Origin: Paludibacter sp963678465
GTDB taxonomy: Bacteria; Bacteroidota; Bacteroidia; Bacteroidales; Paludibacteraceae
Reading direction: 5' to 3'
NCBI GenBank assembly: GCA_963678465.1
Contig: OY782858.1
Location: 2,232,001 to 2,296,000, forward strand
Length of the DNA: 64,000 bases
This document shows, piece by piece, positions 52,988-63,092 of this stretch; the stretch's first letter is position 1, and each line of letters starts with the position of its first letter. The notes under the pieces were generated by a model. That model was given only the letters and a program-made list of their open reading frames with translations, was not told where the DNA came from and did no database searches. The position numbers and the translations under genes were made by a program.

Positions 52988-54004
52988 ATGGAACAAATGG
53001 ATTGGAGTAATCTCGGATTCGGTTACATGAAAACCGATTTCAATATCAGGTGCACCTACAAAAACGGAGCATGGGGCGACCTGGAAGTACATGATAGTGA
53101 ATACATGACATTGCACATGGCGGCTACAGCTTTGCACTACGGACAGGAATCGTTCGAAGGTCTCAAGGCATTTCGTGGAAAAGATGGAAAAATTCGTATT
53201 TTCCGGATGCGTGACAATGCTTTACGTATGCAAGATTCGAGCGAAGGCACTGTTATGGCTAAAGTTCCTGTTGAAAAATTCGAAGAAGCAGTAGTAAAAG
53301 CAGTAACACACAACGAACGTTTTGTACCGCCCTACGAATCGGGAGCTTCATTATATATACGTCCGGTTCTTTTTGGAAGTGGACCCCAGGTAGGCGTAAA
53401 GCCAGCCGACGAATATATGTTTATTGTTTTTGTAACGCCGGTAGGACCTTATTTCAAAGGTGGATTTCAAACAACACCATTTGTAATCATGCGTCAGTAC
53501 GACCGTTCGGCACCATTGGGCATGGGAAAATACAAAGTAGGCGGAAACTACGCGGCTAGCTTGGTAGCCGGACAACACGCGCACGAACTGGGCTATTCAA
53601 ATGTATTTTATTTAGATGCCAAAGAAAAAAAATACATCGACGAATGCGGTGCAGCCAACTTTTTTGGAATAAAAAACAACACCTATATCACTCCTGAATC
53701 AACATCCATTTTACCATCGATCACCAACAAGAGTCTGATGGTATTGGCCGAAGAAATGGGAATGAAAGTAGAACGACGTCACATTCCGGTGGAAGAGCTT
53801 TCTACATTTGAGGAAGCGGGTGCCTGTGGAACTGCCGCTGTGATCAGTCCGATTGAACGCATCGACGACTTTGATGAAAAAGTTTCTTATGTTTTCACTC
53901 ACGATGGAAAACCCGGTGTCATCAGCACCAAACTCTATCAAAAATTACGCGGTATTCAATACGGCGATGAACCCGACACACATAATTGGATTACAGTATT
54001 ATAA
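52988..54004 (+). CDS. ilvE: Branched-chain amino acid aminotransferase
   Basis: 338 residues. PLP-binding lysine Lys183 in KYKVGGNYAASL, substrate signature YGQESFEGLKAFRGKDGK and ECGAANFFGIKNN. Last step of valine, leucine and isoleucine synthesis. Ends at a strong bidirectional terminator. Confidence 0.96.
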   Translation: MEQMDWSNLGFGYMKTDFNIRCTYKNGAWGDLEVHDSEYMTLHMAATALHYGQESFEGLKAFRGKDGKIRIFRMRDNALRMQDSSEGTVMAKVPVEKFEEAVVKAVTHNERFVPPYESGASLYIRPVLFGSGPQVGVKPADEYMFIVFVTPVGPYFKGGFQTTPFVIMRQYDRSAPLGMGKYKVGGNYAASLVAGQHAHELGYSNVFYLDAKEKKYIDECGAANFFGIKNNTYITPESTSILPSITNKSLMVLAEEMGMKVERRHIPVEELSTFEEAGACGTAAVISPIERIDDFDEKVSYVFTHDGKPGVISTKLYQKLRGIQYGDEPDTHNWITVL

Positions 54005-54043
54005 CAACAAAAAAGGGAGTCGCTGACTCCCTTTTTTGTTGTT
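54003..54043. terminator. Bidirectional terminator between ilvE and recJ
   Basis: AACAACAAAAAAGGGAGTC (54003-54021), GCT, GACTCCCTTTTTTGTTGTT (54025-54043): a perfect 19-bp stem beginning inside the ilvE stop codon, with A and T tracts on both sides. Confidence 0.95.
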
Positions 54044-54060
54044 ATAATACGAACTGTATA

Positions 54061-55785
54061 TTACTCTCCATCAATTTTAATATCTCTGATCATCAACTGA
54101 ATATTCGTATTTCCATTAAAAGTATTTTCTTCTATCGTATAACAGATATCAAGAGGATTCAGCGCTTTCAGGTGATCGTTGTAAGCAAACATTCTGAAGG
54201 CAATACCGTTCATTACATTTTCGGAACTCGAATCAACAAGCTCGAGTTTAAGATGCTCTTGCTCCTTCCCTACCAAACGACTTGTGCCGTAATCGAAAAC
54301 TTTTTTAGATGCAAAAACCGGCTTCATATTTCCGGGGCCAAAAGGGCCAAATTGCTTCAATACTCTAAAAAACTTAGGTGTAATATCTTTAAACTCGAGC
54401 AAAGCATCAATTTCAATCTGAGGATAGGTTTGTTCTTCGAGGATAGTTTCCGAAACAAATTGTTCGAACCGCTCAGTGAAAAGCGGGATGTTCTCTTCTT
54501 TCATCGAAAGACCGGCAGCATACATATGGCCGCCAAAGGTTTCGAGCAAATCGCGACAAGAATCAATGGCCTTATAAATATCGAAACCGGGAACCGAACG
54601 TGCTGACCCGGAAGCCAAGCCATTTGAGTTGGTAAGGACAATAGAAGGTTTGTAATACTCTTCGGACAAACGGGAAGCGACAATACCTATAACGCCTTTG
54701 TGCCAATCGGGTTTGTGAACAACTATTGACCTACGCGTAGCATAACGCTCGTCCGACGCAATTAATGCTATCGCTTCGTCTGTAATATTTTTGTCTAAAT
54801 CCTTGCGGTCATTATTGTACTCGTTGATCGTATCGCTTTTTTCTTTTGCAAAAACGGGATTAGAAGAAACCAGTAATTCTACTGCTTCCGAGGCCAGCTT
54901 CATACGTCCGGAGGCATTGATACGTGGCCCTATTTTAAATACAATATCACTGATTGTGATTTCCTTATCGGTGAGTCCGCAAACCTCAAGAATGCCTTTA
55001 AGTCCAACACTCGGATTACTATTGATTTGTTTCAATCCAAAAAAAGCAAGAATTCTGTTCTCACCGGTAATGGGCACAATGTCCGAAGCAATGCTTAGCG
55101 CCAGTAAATCGAGTAAAGGAGTGAGCTGAGCGAAATCGATATTGTTGACAATTGCAAATGCCTGCATTAATTTAAACCCTACCCCACATCCCGAAAGATG
55201 TTTGTAGGGATAATTACAATCATCGCGTTTGGGGTCAAGTACAGCCACTGCAGGTGGTAAAACCGCATCCGGAGTGTGGTGGTCACAAATCACGAAGTCG
55301 ACACCAAGAGAAGAAGCATATTTAACTTTTTCGACGGCCTTAATTCCACAGTCCAATGCAATAATGAGCTTGAAGCCATTTTGAGCGGCATAATCAATCC
55401 CCTGAATAGAAATACCATAACCCTCGTTGTAACGATCGGGGATATAAAAATCAATATTGTTATGAAACTTTTGCAGGAATTTATATACCAACGACACAGA
55501 AGTAGTTCCATCAACATCGTAATCGCCATAGACCATTATTTTTTCGTTATGGCGCATGGCTTTTGTAAGTCTTTCGACTGCTTTGTCCATATCGGCCATT
55601 AAAAACGGGTCATGTAAATTGGCTAAATCAGGACGAAAGAAGTTACGGGCATCATCATAAGTAAAAATCTCCCTTTGAACCAGTAGCTGCGACAAAACAG
55701 GACTGATGCTTAACTCATCTGCTAATTTATTCTGTATCTCGCATTGTTGTTCCGAAAGGGTTGTGTAAATCCATTTATTTATCAT
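54061..55785 (-). CDS. recJ: Single-stranded-DNA-specific exonuclease RecJ
   Basis: 574 residues from MINKWIYTTLSEQ (55785); the frame opens further upstream but those residues are not family-like. DHH motifs: YGDYDVDGTTSV, VICDHHTPDA, and the DHHA1 motif GGHMYAAGLSM. Degrades single-stranded DNA 5' to 3' in recombination and repair. Confidence 0.96.
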   Translation of the reverse strand: MINKWIYTTLSEQQCEIQNKLADELSISPVLSQLLVQREIFTYDDARNFFRPDLANLHDPFLMADMDKAVERLTKAMRHNEKIMVYGDYDVDGTTSVSLVYKFLQKFHNNIDFYIPDRYNEGYGISIQGIDYAAQNGFKLIIALDCGIKAVEKVKYASSLGVDFVICDHHTPDAVLPPAVAVLDPKRDDCNYPYKHLSGCGVGFKLMQAFAIVNNIDFAQLTPLLDLLALSIASDIVPITGENRILAFFGLKQINSNPSVGLKGILEVCGLTDKEITISDIVFKIGPRINASGRMKLASEAVELLVSSNPVFAKEKSDTINEYNNDRKDLDKNITDEAIALIASDERYATRRSIVVHKPDWHKGVIGIVASRLSEEYYKPSIVLTNSNGLASGSARSVPGFDIYKAIDSCRDLLETFGGHMYAAGLSMKEENIPLFTERFEQFVSETILEEQTYPQIEIDALLEFKDITPKFFRVLKQFGPFGPGNMKPVFASKKVFDYGTSRLVGKEQEHLKLELVDSSSENVMNGIAFRMFAYNDHLKALNPLDICYTIEENTFNGNTNIQLMIRDIKIDGE

Positions 55786-56273
55786 TATTTTTAATTTTTT
55801 TATCTCAATATGAAATAAAAACCGTCTAAGTAAAAAAATCAACCCCTCACATTCAACAACTTAGATTCTCTGCAAAAAGCAGGAGAAATAGTTTAAATTT
55901 CAGTTATAGAAACAGCCATCAAGCACATTGGTTCAACATATAAAAAATTGGCCTTTTCAAACCGTAAAATTATACATTTTTTTTAAATGTGGCAAGTTAA
56001 TAATAAACAGCCGACTTTGCATCTAAATTAACATTTTTCAAGAATAAAATCAACAATTTGAGTATTTACATTACATGGCAATTACTTAAAAAACCATCCC
56101 GTTTTTAGAGAAGCTGGATCAAAAAAAGTTATCTTTGTAATCACTCAAACAAAAACAGAAGCAAAAATTCAGACCGACAGAAATAAACCTATTACATAAA
56201 AAATAAAACGGTCATATTGGCGTTATTATATATTTGAAACAACAAAACACAAGTAACTACTCTGGAAATAAGG
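55786..56273. other. AT-rich divergent intergenic region recJ / Sua5-like gene
   Basis: No gene seen. A perfect -7 element TATCTTTG lies at 56130-56137, giving a roughly 135-nt leader for the gene at 56274. Nothing else identified. Confidence 0.5.
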
Positions 56274-56846
56274 ATGGAAGAAGAAAAGCAAGACATTAAG
56301 AAAGCCGTTGAAACGCTAAGAGCTGGCGCTGTAGTTCTTTTCTCTACCGAATACGGTTGGGGATTTGGGTGCGATGCCACTAAAAGCGAAGCTGTAGAAA
56401 AAATGCTGTCCATCGCAGATACAGTAGCAAAAGAAAGAATTGTAGTTTTAATCGACAATGCATCGAAGCTACAGACCTACCTCGATGAAGTACCAGACAT
56501 AGCCTGGGATTTAATTGATTTGTCCGAAAAAGCAATAACAATTATTTATTCCAACCCACGAAATCTTGCTCAAAACGCTTTAACAAACGATGCATCGGTT
56601 GCCATAATGGTGACGACTGATCATTTTGCAAAAGCAATTTGTGCTCAGTTTCGGAATCCTATTGCTTTTGTACCTGGAATACACGTTGGAAGGCCATCGC
56701 CAGTTTTGTTTAATGAAATTAACAATACTATATTAGCATCTTCAGATTATATTGTTACAACTCAGCAAACGAAAAAAAATGCAACTCAACTTCCGGCACT
56801 GATAAAACTCAAAAAAGGAAATTTATTTGAGATCATAAGAAAATAA
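56274..56846 (+). CDS. Sua5/YciO/YrdC-like protein with altered motifs
   Basis: 190 residues. The overall fold text fits the threonylcarbamoyl-AMP synthase family: GFGCDATKSEAVEKML, VPDIAWDLIDLSEKAITIIY and FEIIRK at the end. But motifs that bind ATP and threonine differ: the usual PTDT before the glycines is STEYGW, the KR motif after the first domain is VAKER, and the SANxSG motif is replaced by FVPGIHVGRPSP. It may be a paralogue with a different or lost activity. Immediately followed (3 bp) by the glycosylphosphotransferase gene. Confidence 0.7.
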   Translation: MEEEKQDIKKAVETLRAGAVVLFSTEYGWGFGCDATKSEAVEKMLSIADTVAKERIVVLIDNASKLQTYLDEVPDIAWDLIDLSEKAITIIYSNPRNLAQNALTNDASVAIMVTTDHFAKAICAQFRNPIAFVPGIHVGRPSPVLFNEINNTILASSDYIVTTQQTKKNATQLPALIKLKKGNLFEIIRK

Positions 56847-56849
56847 AAA

Positions 56850-58250
56850 ATGAACAAGCGAAATCTTTTGATAAAATTTGTGCTGTACGACCTCCTGGCT
56901 GCCATCATCGTATGGATACTCTTTATGTCGTTCCGCCGAACGGTAAACGACGCAAAAATTTTCGAAAACATTCGTATTTTTATACCCAACTACGACTATT
57001 TTACAAGTTTATTTATATTTCCACTCTGCTGCGTTTTCATCCATTATCTGTCAGGATTTTATTTACATCCCGAAAAACAGTCACAGGCATCAGGGTTCTT
57101 CACCACTTTGGTATCGTCGGCCATAATTTCGATAGCTATATTTTTTGTTTTGATGCTCGACGACATTGTGGTTTCGTATCAATATTACTATTATTCGCTG
57201 CTCGTACTCTTCGGCCTGCTTTTTTCAATTACCTTCGTGTTCCGGTCCTTCATTATTGCCGAAATCAATCAGAACTACAAAACAAAAAAATGGTGTATCA
57301 ACACTATTATCATAGGTACCGGAGTAAATGCAACTAAAATTTCTGAGGAACTTAAAGCTAATTCGAAACGAAATTCTGTGGTTGGTTTTGTAAGTGTGGA
57401 TCATCACAGCTCAGCACCTGCCAAACAAATCCTGGGGTCCATCAATCAGATCGAAACAATAATTCATGACAATAAAATAGAAGAAGCTATCATTGCACTT
57501 GACAATGCCGATGAGCAAAAACTCTTTAGTTATATCAACTGCCTGTACCGTTACAATATCGACATCCGATTTACGCCGCGACTGTACGAAATACTAACCG
57601 GAAGCGCACGTATCAATACAATAGGAATGAGTCCGCTCGTGAGTATCACTACACTGAACATGCCCGACTGGGAAGTAAGCATGAAAAGATTTTCGGATAT
57701 TGTTATCTCAAGCATTGCCTTGGTTGTACTATTTCCATTTTTCATTTATTTTGCCATCCAAATTAAGCGCGATTCAAAAGGACCTGTTTTTTACAAACAG
57801 AAACGCATTGGATACCTAGGAAAAACATTTAATATTCTAAAATTCAGAACCATGTACCTTGATGCTGAAAACGGGACTCCAAAACTCAGTAGTGCTACCG
57901 ACGAAAGAATCACCAACTTCGGCAGAATACTACGAAAATACCGGTTGGACGAGTTGCCTCAATTCTGGAACATCCTCAAAGGAGATATGAGCCTTGTTGG
58001 GCCACGGCCTGAACGTGAATACTATATCAATCAAATCATTGAAGATGCACCTTACTATTGTTTGTTATATAAAATCCGACCGGGACTGACGTCGTGGGGA
58101 CCAATAAAAATTGGCTATTCCGATACCATCGAAAAAATGGTGGAAAGACTGAATTACGACATTGTTTATATCGAGAACATGTCCTTACTCACCGATTTAA
58201 AAATTCTAATTCTGACCATCGAAATTCTTTTCAAAGGAAAAGGAATATAA
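56850..58250 (+). CDS. Exopolysaccharide polyprenyl glycosylphosphotransferase (WbaP/WcaJ type)
   Basis: 466 residues. Four N-terminal membrane helices (for example DYFTSLFIFPLCCVFIHYLS), a CoA-binding-like Rossmann domain (about 148-250), a fifth hydrophobic helix (about 282-305, IVISSIALVVLFPFFIYFAI), then the catalytic domain: GPVFYKQKRIGYLGKTFNIL, KFRTMYLDAE, RKYRLDELPQFWNILKGDMS, LVGPRPER. Transfers a sugar phosphate to undecaprenyl phosphate, starting capsule or O-antigen synthesis. No other polysaccharide genes are adjacent. Confidence 0.93.
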   Translation: MNKRNLLIKFVLYDLLAAIIVWILFMSFRRTVNDAKIFENIRIFIPNYDYFTSLFIFPLCCVFIHYLSGFYLHPEKQSQASGFFTTLVSSAIISIAIFFVLMLDDIVVSYQYYYYSLLVLFGLLFSITFVFRSFIIAEINQNYKTKKWCINTIIIGTGVNATKISEELKANSKRNSVVGFVSVDHHSSAPAKQILGSINQIETIIHDNKIEEAIIALDNADEQKLFSYINCLYRYNIDIRFTPRLYEILTGSARINTIGMSPLVSITTLNMPDWEVSMKRFSDIVISSIALVVLFPFFIYFAIQIKRDSKGPVFYKQKRIGYLGKTFNILKFRTMYLDAENGTPKLSSATDERITNFGRILRKYRLDELPQFWNILKGDMSLVGPRPEREYYINQIIEDAPYYCLLYKIRPGLTSWGPIKIGYSDTIEKMVERLNYDIVYIENMSLLTDLKILILTIEILFKGKGI

Positions 58251-58285
58251 ATAACGGCCTGAAATGGCCGATTGACTATTTCTTG

Positions 58286-58315
58286 TTTGGTGCTCATTTT
58301 TTTTCCTTATCTTTG
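58286..58315 (+). promoter_or_regulatory. Promoter of the CLC gene
   Basis: TTTG (58286-58289), 18 nt, TATCTTTG (58308-58315). It lies downstream of an in-frame ATG at 58272, supporting the start at 58335. Confidence 0.8.
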
Positions 58316-58334
58316 CCATAGTTTTTTTAATGGT

Positions 58335-60113
58335 ATGGAACAAAACAGTTGGTATTTAAAAATGATTGCCTGGCGTGAGAAACACATCACGCATCGCCAG
58401 TTTGTATATATTTTAAGCCTTGTAGTAGGAGTTTTAGCTGCCTTTGCTGCTGCTTTGCTAAAGTCCACCATACATTTTATCCAAACATTACTTACCGAAA
58501 ACTTTAGCCGGAGCGAAGTAAACTATTGGTATCTTGTTTTTCCTGCTATTGGTATTCTTATCGCCTCTCTTTTTGTTCGATTTATTGTAAAAGACGATAT
58601 CAGTCATGGTATTACGCGGATTTTATATGCTATTTCGCAACGAAAAAGCATCATCAAACTGCATAACACCTGGACATCGTTGGTAGGGAGCTCCATTACC
58701 ATTGGCTTTGGTGGGTCGGTAGGAGCTGAAGCGCCTATCGTACTTACAGGATCGGCCATTGGATCTAATTTGGGAAAATTTTTTAAGTTAGATCAAAAAA
58801 CACTGATGCTTCTTGTAGGTTGTGGTGCAGCCGGGGCTATTGGAGGTATTTTCAAGGCGCCGATTGCAGGACTTGTATTTACGCTCGAAGTATTAATGAT
58901 TGACATGACCCTTACGTCGATCATTCCATTACTTATTTCATCAATCACAGCAACATCAGTCTCTTACATTTTTTCGGGCAGTGCATTCCTGTTTAAGTTC
59001 ACCAATCATGTAAGCTTCTCTGTGGATCGCATTCCCTATCTCATTGTTTTAGGTATTGTTTGTGGATTAGTTTCGCTCTATTTTACCCGTGGCATGAATA
59101 AAATAGAACAATTTTTCAGAAAGTTCAAAAATCCATACACAAAGTTAGTTATCGGCGGGCTAATGCTAAGCGTTCTGATTTTCTTTTTTCCACCTTTATA
59201 TGGAGAAGGATATGATGCAATTAATGAGGTTCTCGGTGGCAATTCAGCCTCTTTGCTCGATCGTAGTTTCTTTATGTTTTTAGGCAACGGTCCAATCATA
59301 CTTATTTCTTACATTATTCTGATTATTATTTTCAAAATTTTTGCTTCGGCTGCCACCAATGGAGCAGGCGGAGTAGGTGGTATTTTTGCGCCTTCGTTAT
59401 TTATGGGTTGTTTAACCGGTTATGTGGTTGCTTTAGGCTTTAATCTAATCGGCATTCCAATACCTGAGTCGAACTTCGCACTTGCAGGCATGTCGGGGCT
59501 TATGTCGGGAGTAATGCATGCGCCACTGACCGGGATATTTCTGATTGCAGAACTCACCGGCGGATACGATTTGTTTATGACATTAATGATTGTATCGGTT
59601 GTTTCCTATCTCACCATTATATTGTTCGAGCCGCACAGTTTGTATGCTATGCGTTTGGCACAAAAAGGAGAACTTCTTACCCATCACAAAGATAAAGCTG
59701 TGCTTACTTTGCTTAAAATGGAAAATGTTATTGAAACTGATCTTACAACGCTTTCCCCCGAAATGACATTAGGCGAATTGGTGAAAATCATTTCGCACTC
59801 CAACAGAAATATTTTCCCGGTTGTCGAAACTGAATCTCGCATTTTAGTGGGTGTGGTTTTATTGGATGAAGTCAGGAATATTATGTTTCGCCCGGAACTT
59901 TACAACCGCTTTACAGTGAAAAAACTAATGATATCTCCTCCTGCAACCATCAACCACGAACTTCCAATGGAAAAGGTAATGGAGATTTTTGAAGATACAG
60001 GCGCATGGAATTTACCAGTGGTTGATGAACAAAAACGATATATTGGTTATGTTTCTAAATCAAAAATATTCAACTCGTATCGCCACGTGCTTGTTCACTT
60101 TTCCGACGAATAG
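58335..60113 (+). CDS. CLC-type chloride channel/antiporter with CBS domains
   Basis: 592 residues from MEQNSWYLKM at 58335. About ten membrane helices carry the CLC selectivity motifs: GGSVGAEAPIVLTG with gating Glu132, GGIFKAPIAGLVFTLE, and GVGGIFAPSLFMG. Two CBS domains follow (about 465-585: TLGELVKIISHSN, PMEKVMEIFEDTGAWNLPVV), probably sensing nucleotides. Exchanges or conducts chloride across the inner membrane. Confidence 0.93.
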   Translation: MEQNSWYLKMIAWREKHITHRQFVYILSLVVGVLAAFAAALLKSTIHFIQTLLTENFSRSEVNYWYLVFPAIGILIASLFVRFIVKDDISHGITRILYAISQRKSIIKLHNTWTSLVGSSITIGFGGSVGAEAPIVLTGSAIGSNLGKFFKLDQKTLMLLVGCGAAGAIGGIFKAPIAGLVFTLEVLMIDMTLTSIIPLLISSITATSVSYIFSGSAFLFKFTNHVSFSVDRIPYLIVLGIVCGLVSLYFTRGMNKIEQFFRKFKNPYTKLVIGGLMLSVLIFFFPPLYGEGYDAINEVLGGNSASLLDRSFFMFLGNGPIILISYIILIIIFKIFASAATNGAGGVGGIFAPSLFMGCLTGYVVALGFNLIGIPIPESNFALAGMSGLMSGVMHAPLTGIFLIAELTGGYDLFMTLMIVSVVSYLTIILFEPHSLYAMRLAQKGELLTHHKDKAVLTLLKMENVIETDLTTLSPEMTLGELVKIISHSNRNIFPVVETESRILVGVVLLDEVRNIMFRPELYNRFTVKKLMISPPATINHELPMEKVMEIFEDTGAWNLPVVDEQKRYIGYVSKSKIFNSYRHVLVHFSDE

Positions 60114-60160
60114 AAATGCATTTTCATTCACTTTCATTTCTTTATTTAATATCTTGTAAA

Positions 60161-60367
60161 ATGACAAAACATAAATTCACCTACACAGAAGCTGTTACCG
60201 AACTCGAAGGCATACTTGCCGAGCTCGAAAACAATACCGATATTCATCTTGAACTTATTTCGGCAAAAGTGAAAAGAGCAGCCGAATTAATGGATTTTTG
60301 CAAAAAGCAACTACATGTATTAGATGAGGAGCTGGAAAAAATGATTGAAGAACTTGATAATATTTAA
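60161..60367 (+). CDS. xseB: Exodeoxyribonuclease VII small subunit
   Basis: 68 residues from MTKHKFTYTEAVTELEGILA; the upstream start at 60116 adds a hydrophobic stretch unlike the family. Two helices with ELENNTDIHLELISAKVKRA, the typical XseB core. Needs XseA, which is not in this window. Its stop codon shares TTAA with the stop of the converging gene. Confidence 0.9.
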   Translation: MTKHKFTYTEAVTELEGILAELENNTDIHLELISAKVKRAAELMDFCKKQLHVLDEELEKMIEELDNI

Positions 60368-61020
60368 ATAATTTCTACTTCGTATTTGCCCAAAGCGGCA
60401 TATTTCTGTAGCAATTTCAGCGCTTCGTCAACAGCCGATTGCAAATCGTCAGTTCCTCCATAATCATTGATAACCATAAGTAAGCGAGTGGTTTCAATCG
60501 ATATTTTTGTCCTTTCGTTGTCGCTGGTCGGAGTACCGATTCCTCCCACTCTATCTCTGTAAAGCGGCAAACCGTCCACGTTCAAACTACCACGACCAAT
60601 AGCTTCAAATTCATCATTAGTAGTACCGACGCCTAATTCCACATCTCCCTGAATTTTATCACAGTCGAACCCTCCAATCGAAAAACCACTACGGATAGAA
60701 ACAAGGTTGATAAGATCGACAAGCGTACTGACGCGATACAACGGAATGTCACGTACAATACGTCGGCAAAGTGCTTCGGCCGAAGGGCGGTATCGATTCG
60801 GATCTTTTCCTAAATCTTTATAAACGCGACGTGTGGCTGCAATGCATGGACGTTGATTGATCTGATCAATCCTATAATTCGTTTTTATAAGTTCTATCTC
60901 CTTTTCTATTTCGGACCAAAAGCCATCGGGAGAATATGAATTCTTCACTTCAGCATAAAGTATAGCCAATTTCAACTGTGGACAAACTTTTTTTATTGTT
61001 TCAGAAACTGATATTTTCAT
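60364..61020 (-). CDS. B3/B4 tRNA-binding-domain protein
   Basis: 218 residues, consisting of a stand-alone B3/4 domain as in the beta subunit of phenylalanyl-tRNA synthetase: ACIAATRRVYKDLGKDPNRY, RPSAEALCRRIV, and VDLINLVSIRSGFSIGGFD. In free form such proteins may edit mischarged tRNA or bind amino acids; the exact role is unknown. 1 bp from pgeF, so in the same unit. Confidence 0.9.
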   Translation of the reverse strand: MKISVSETIKKVCPQLKLAILYAEVKNSYSPDGFWSEIEKEIELIKTNYRIDQINQRPCIAATRRVYKDLGKDPNRYRPSAEALCRRIVRDIPLYRVSTLVDLINLVSIRSGFSIGGFDCDKIQGDVELGVGTTNDEFEAIGRGSLNVDGLPLYRDRVGGIGTPTSDNERTKISIETTRLLMVINDYGGTDDLQSAVDEALKLLQKYAALGKYEVEII

Positions 61021-61021
61021 T

Positions 61022-61798
61022 CTATTTCAGCATAATAGCACTTAACATTCGACCCGACTTAATCCCCAATCTCCGGGCCGAGAAAAATTTTTCATGCTGC
61101 GTATAAGTACAAATTTCAGAAATTTGTATGCGTTCTGCAGGTATACCCGTAGATTCGAGCAACCATTGGTTGGCTTTCCACAAATCGAGATAAATCAATT
61201 CACTATTGGTATTGAATATTTCGGCTACGGGAAAACCGGCTAAACTGAAATTATCAATCAATTCGACGCCCACATTGTATACTGTTCCGGAAATAGATGG
61301 CCCGATAACAACATTTATGTGCTGTGGCTGACAACCAAACTGCTCCTGCATCCGTTGGACTACCTTTTCGGCTATGCGCCAGCAAGTTCCACGCCATCCG
61401 GCATGAGCCACTGCAATCACATCTTTCTGTGGATCGTAAAAAATCAGGGGTACACAATCGGCAGTTGTAACTCCGATACAAACTTTTGGTTCTTTAGTGA
61501 TTAGTGCATCAACGCCATTTAGCAAGTCGGCTCTTTCGGCAAAATTCTTTCGAATAAAATCTTTGTCGATGATGCTGATTTCAGTTCCATGTGTCTGATA
61601 AGGAATAATCAAATCGTGGGTATTCAGAATTTCATTTAGCTGGTTCAGATTCTCAGTTTGATGCTCAACTTTGTCCCCCGAGAATGGACTCAGATTCATA
61701 GATGCATAATTGCCCACGCTTACACCACCCTGACGAGTGGTGCAAAAATGGGCAATTTTACTGTACTTATTCAGAATATCAAATGTAACCAATTCCAT
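61022..61798 (-). CDS. pgeF: Peptidoglycan editing factor PgeF (DUF152, multicopper-oxidase-like purine/laccase fold)
   Basis: 258 residues. TTADCVPLIFYDPQ with its Cys and VAHAGWRGTCWRIAEKVV with its His supply zinc ligands; IPYQTHGTEI holds another His. The family corrects L-Ser errors in muropeptides, and some members are adenosine-acting. 24 bp after obgE. Confidence 0.93.
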   Translation of the reverse strand: MELVTFDILNKYSKIAHFCTTRQGGVSVGNYASMNLSPFSGDKVEHQTENLNQLNEILNTHDLIIPYQTHGTEISIIDKDFIRKNFAERADLLNGVDALITKEPKVCIGVTTADCVPLIFYDPQKDVIAVAHAGWRGTCWRIAEKVVQRMQEQFGCQPQHINVVIGPSISGTVYNVGVELIDNFSLAGFPVAEIFNTNSELIYLDLWKANQWLLESTGIPAERIQISEICTYTQHEKFFSARRLGIKSGRMLSAIMLK

Positions 61799-61822
61799 TT
61801 CAAATCATTAAAATCGGAAGTT

Positions 61823-62968
61823 CTACAATTCGTCCCAACCAATACCTTTATATTTGCTTAAATCATCATCGTCTTCATCTTCATCAGAAAATTCATCCTC
61901 CAACTCATCATCTTCTATTTCATCGATGGCGGTAATCTGCATCGGCCGGTGTGTTATTTCAACAATCTTATTCGATTCCTTGTTAATTTCAGTCCAGATA
62001 AGATCTTTTAATTCTGAAATACCCAACCCACTCACCGACGAAATAAATACTGTCTGAATATCTTCAGGAAGCATGCTTTTCATCTCTCCCATCATTTGCT
62101 CATCAAGCATATCACATTTGGAAATAGCAAGAATACGCTGCTTATCAACCAATTCCGGATTATACTGTTTCAATTCGTTCAACAAAACATTAAACTCATT
62201 TTGAATATCATTGCTATCGGCTGGCACCATGAAAAGCAAAATAGAATTTCGTTCGATGTGGCGCAAAAAACGTAATCCCAATCCACGACCCTCAGCAGCG
62301 CCTTCAATAATCCCCGGAATATCGGCCATAACGAATGACTTATTATCACGATAAGGAACGATTCCCAGATTAGGTACTAAAGTGGTAAATGGATAATCGG
62401 CAATTTCGGGTTTGGCCGCCGAAACAACCGAGAGCAAAGTTGACTTTCCGGCATTTGGAAAACCAACCAGACCTACATCAGCCAAAACTTTTAATTGCAG
62501 AATTACAGTTCTTTCAATGGAAGGTTCTCCGGGCTGAGCAAAACGCGGCGTTTGGTTCGTTGCCGAACGGAAATGCCAGTTACCCTGCCCTCCGCGTCCA
62601 CCTTTTACAAGCACCACTTCTTCTCCATCATTCGTTATATCACATATAAATTCTCCGGTTTCGGCATCATAAACTACAGTACCACATGGCACTTCAATCG
62701 TCTTATCCTCACCTTCTTTCCCGAAACTGCGACTCAGGCTACCTCCTTCGCCATCTCCCGCATGAATATGTCGGGCATATTTAAGGTGAATCAAAGTCCA
62801 ATGGTCTTTGCTACCACGCAAAATGACATGACCTCCACGTCCACCATCACCACCATCAGGGCCACCTTTCTGAGTTAGTTTATCGCGGTACAAATGTTTA
62901 GAGCCCGCACCACCTTTACCTGAGCGACAAAATATTTTTACGTAGTCAACAAAGTTTGAACTTGCCAT
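61823..62968 (-). CDS. obgE: Obg family GTPase (ribosome assembly)
   Basis: 381 residues. Glycine-rich Obg N-terminal domain (RSGKGGAGSKHLYRD, GGPDGGDGGRGGHV), GTPase G1 GFPNAGKSTLL, G3 DIPGIIEGA, and SKCD for G4. Ends in an acidic tail (EDDELEDEFSDEDEDDDDLS). Acts in maturation of the 50S ribosome and stringent-response control. Between adk and pgeF. Confidence 0.97.
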   Translation of the reverse strand: MASSNFVDYVKIFCRSGKGGAGSKHLYRDKLTQKGGPDGGDGGRGGHVILRGSKDHWTLIHLKYARHIHAGDGEGGSLSRSFGKEGEDKTIEVPCGTVVYDAETGEFICDITNDGEEVVLVKGGRGGQGNWHFRSATNQTPRFAQPGEPSIERTVILQLKVLADVGLVGFPNAGKSTLLSVVSAAKPEIADYPFTTLVPNLGIVPYRDNKSFVMADIPGIIEGAAEGRGLGLRFLRHIERNSILLFMVPADSNDIQNEFNVLLNELKQYNPELVDKQRILAISKCDMLDEQMMGEMKSMLPEDIQTVFISSVSGLGISELKDLIWTEINKESNKIVEITHRPMQITAIDEIEDDELEDEFSDEDEDDDDLSKYKGIGWDEL

Positions 62969-63035
62969 ATTATATTATTATTTTTTTCAATCGGTTAGTA
63001 ATCTACAAATAATTTCCTATGTATTAGATACAACA

Positions 63036-63068
63036 AACACATCGGTAAAAAGTCCCGATGTGTTTTTT
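63036..63068. terminator. Hairpin between adk and obgE
   Basis: AACACATCGG (63036-63045) pairs with CCGATGTGTT (63055-63064) around a 9-nt loop, with T on the plus side and a weaker T run on the minus side. 29 bp after the adk stop; might attenuate transcription into obgE. Confidence 0.7.
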
Positions 63069-63092
63069 TTTCTACGTCGGGCAAAATAGTTT

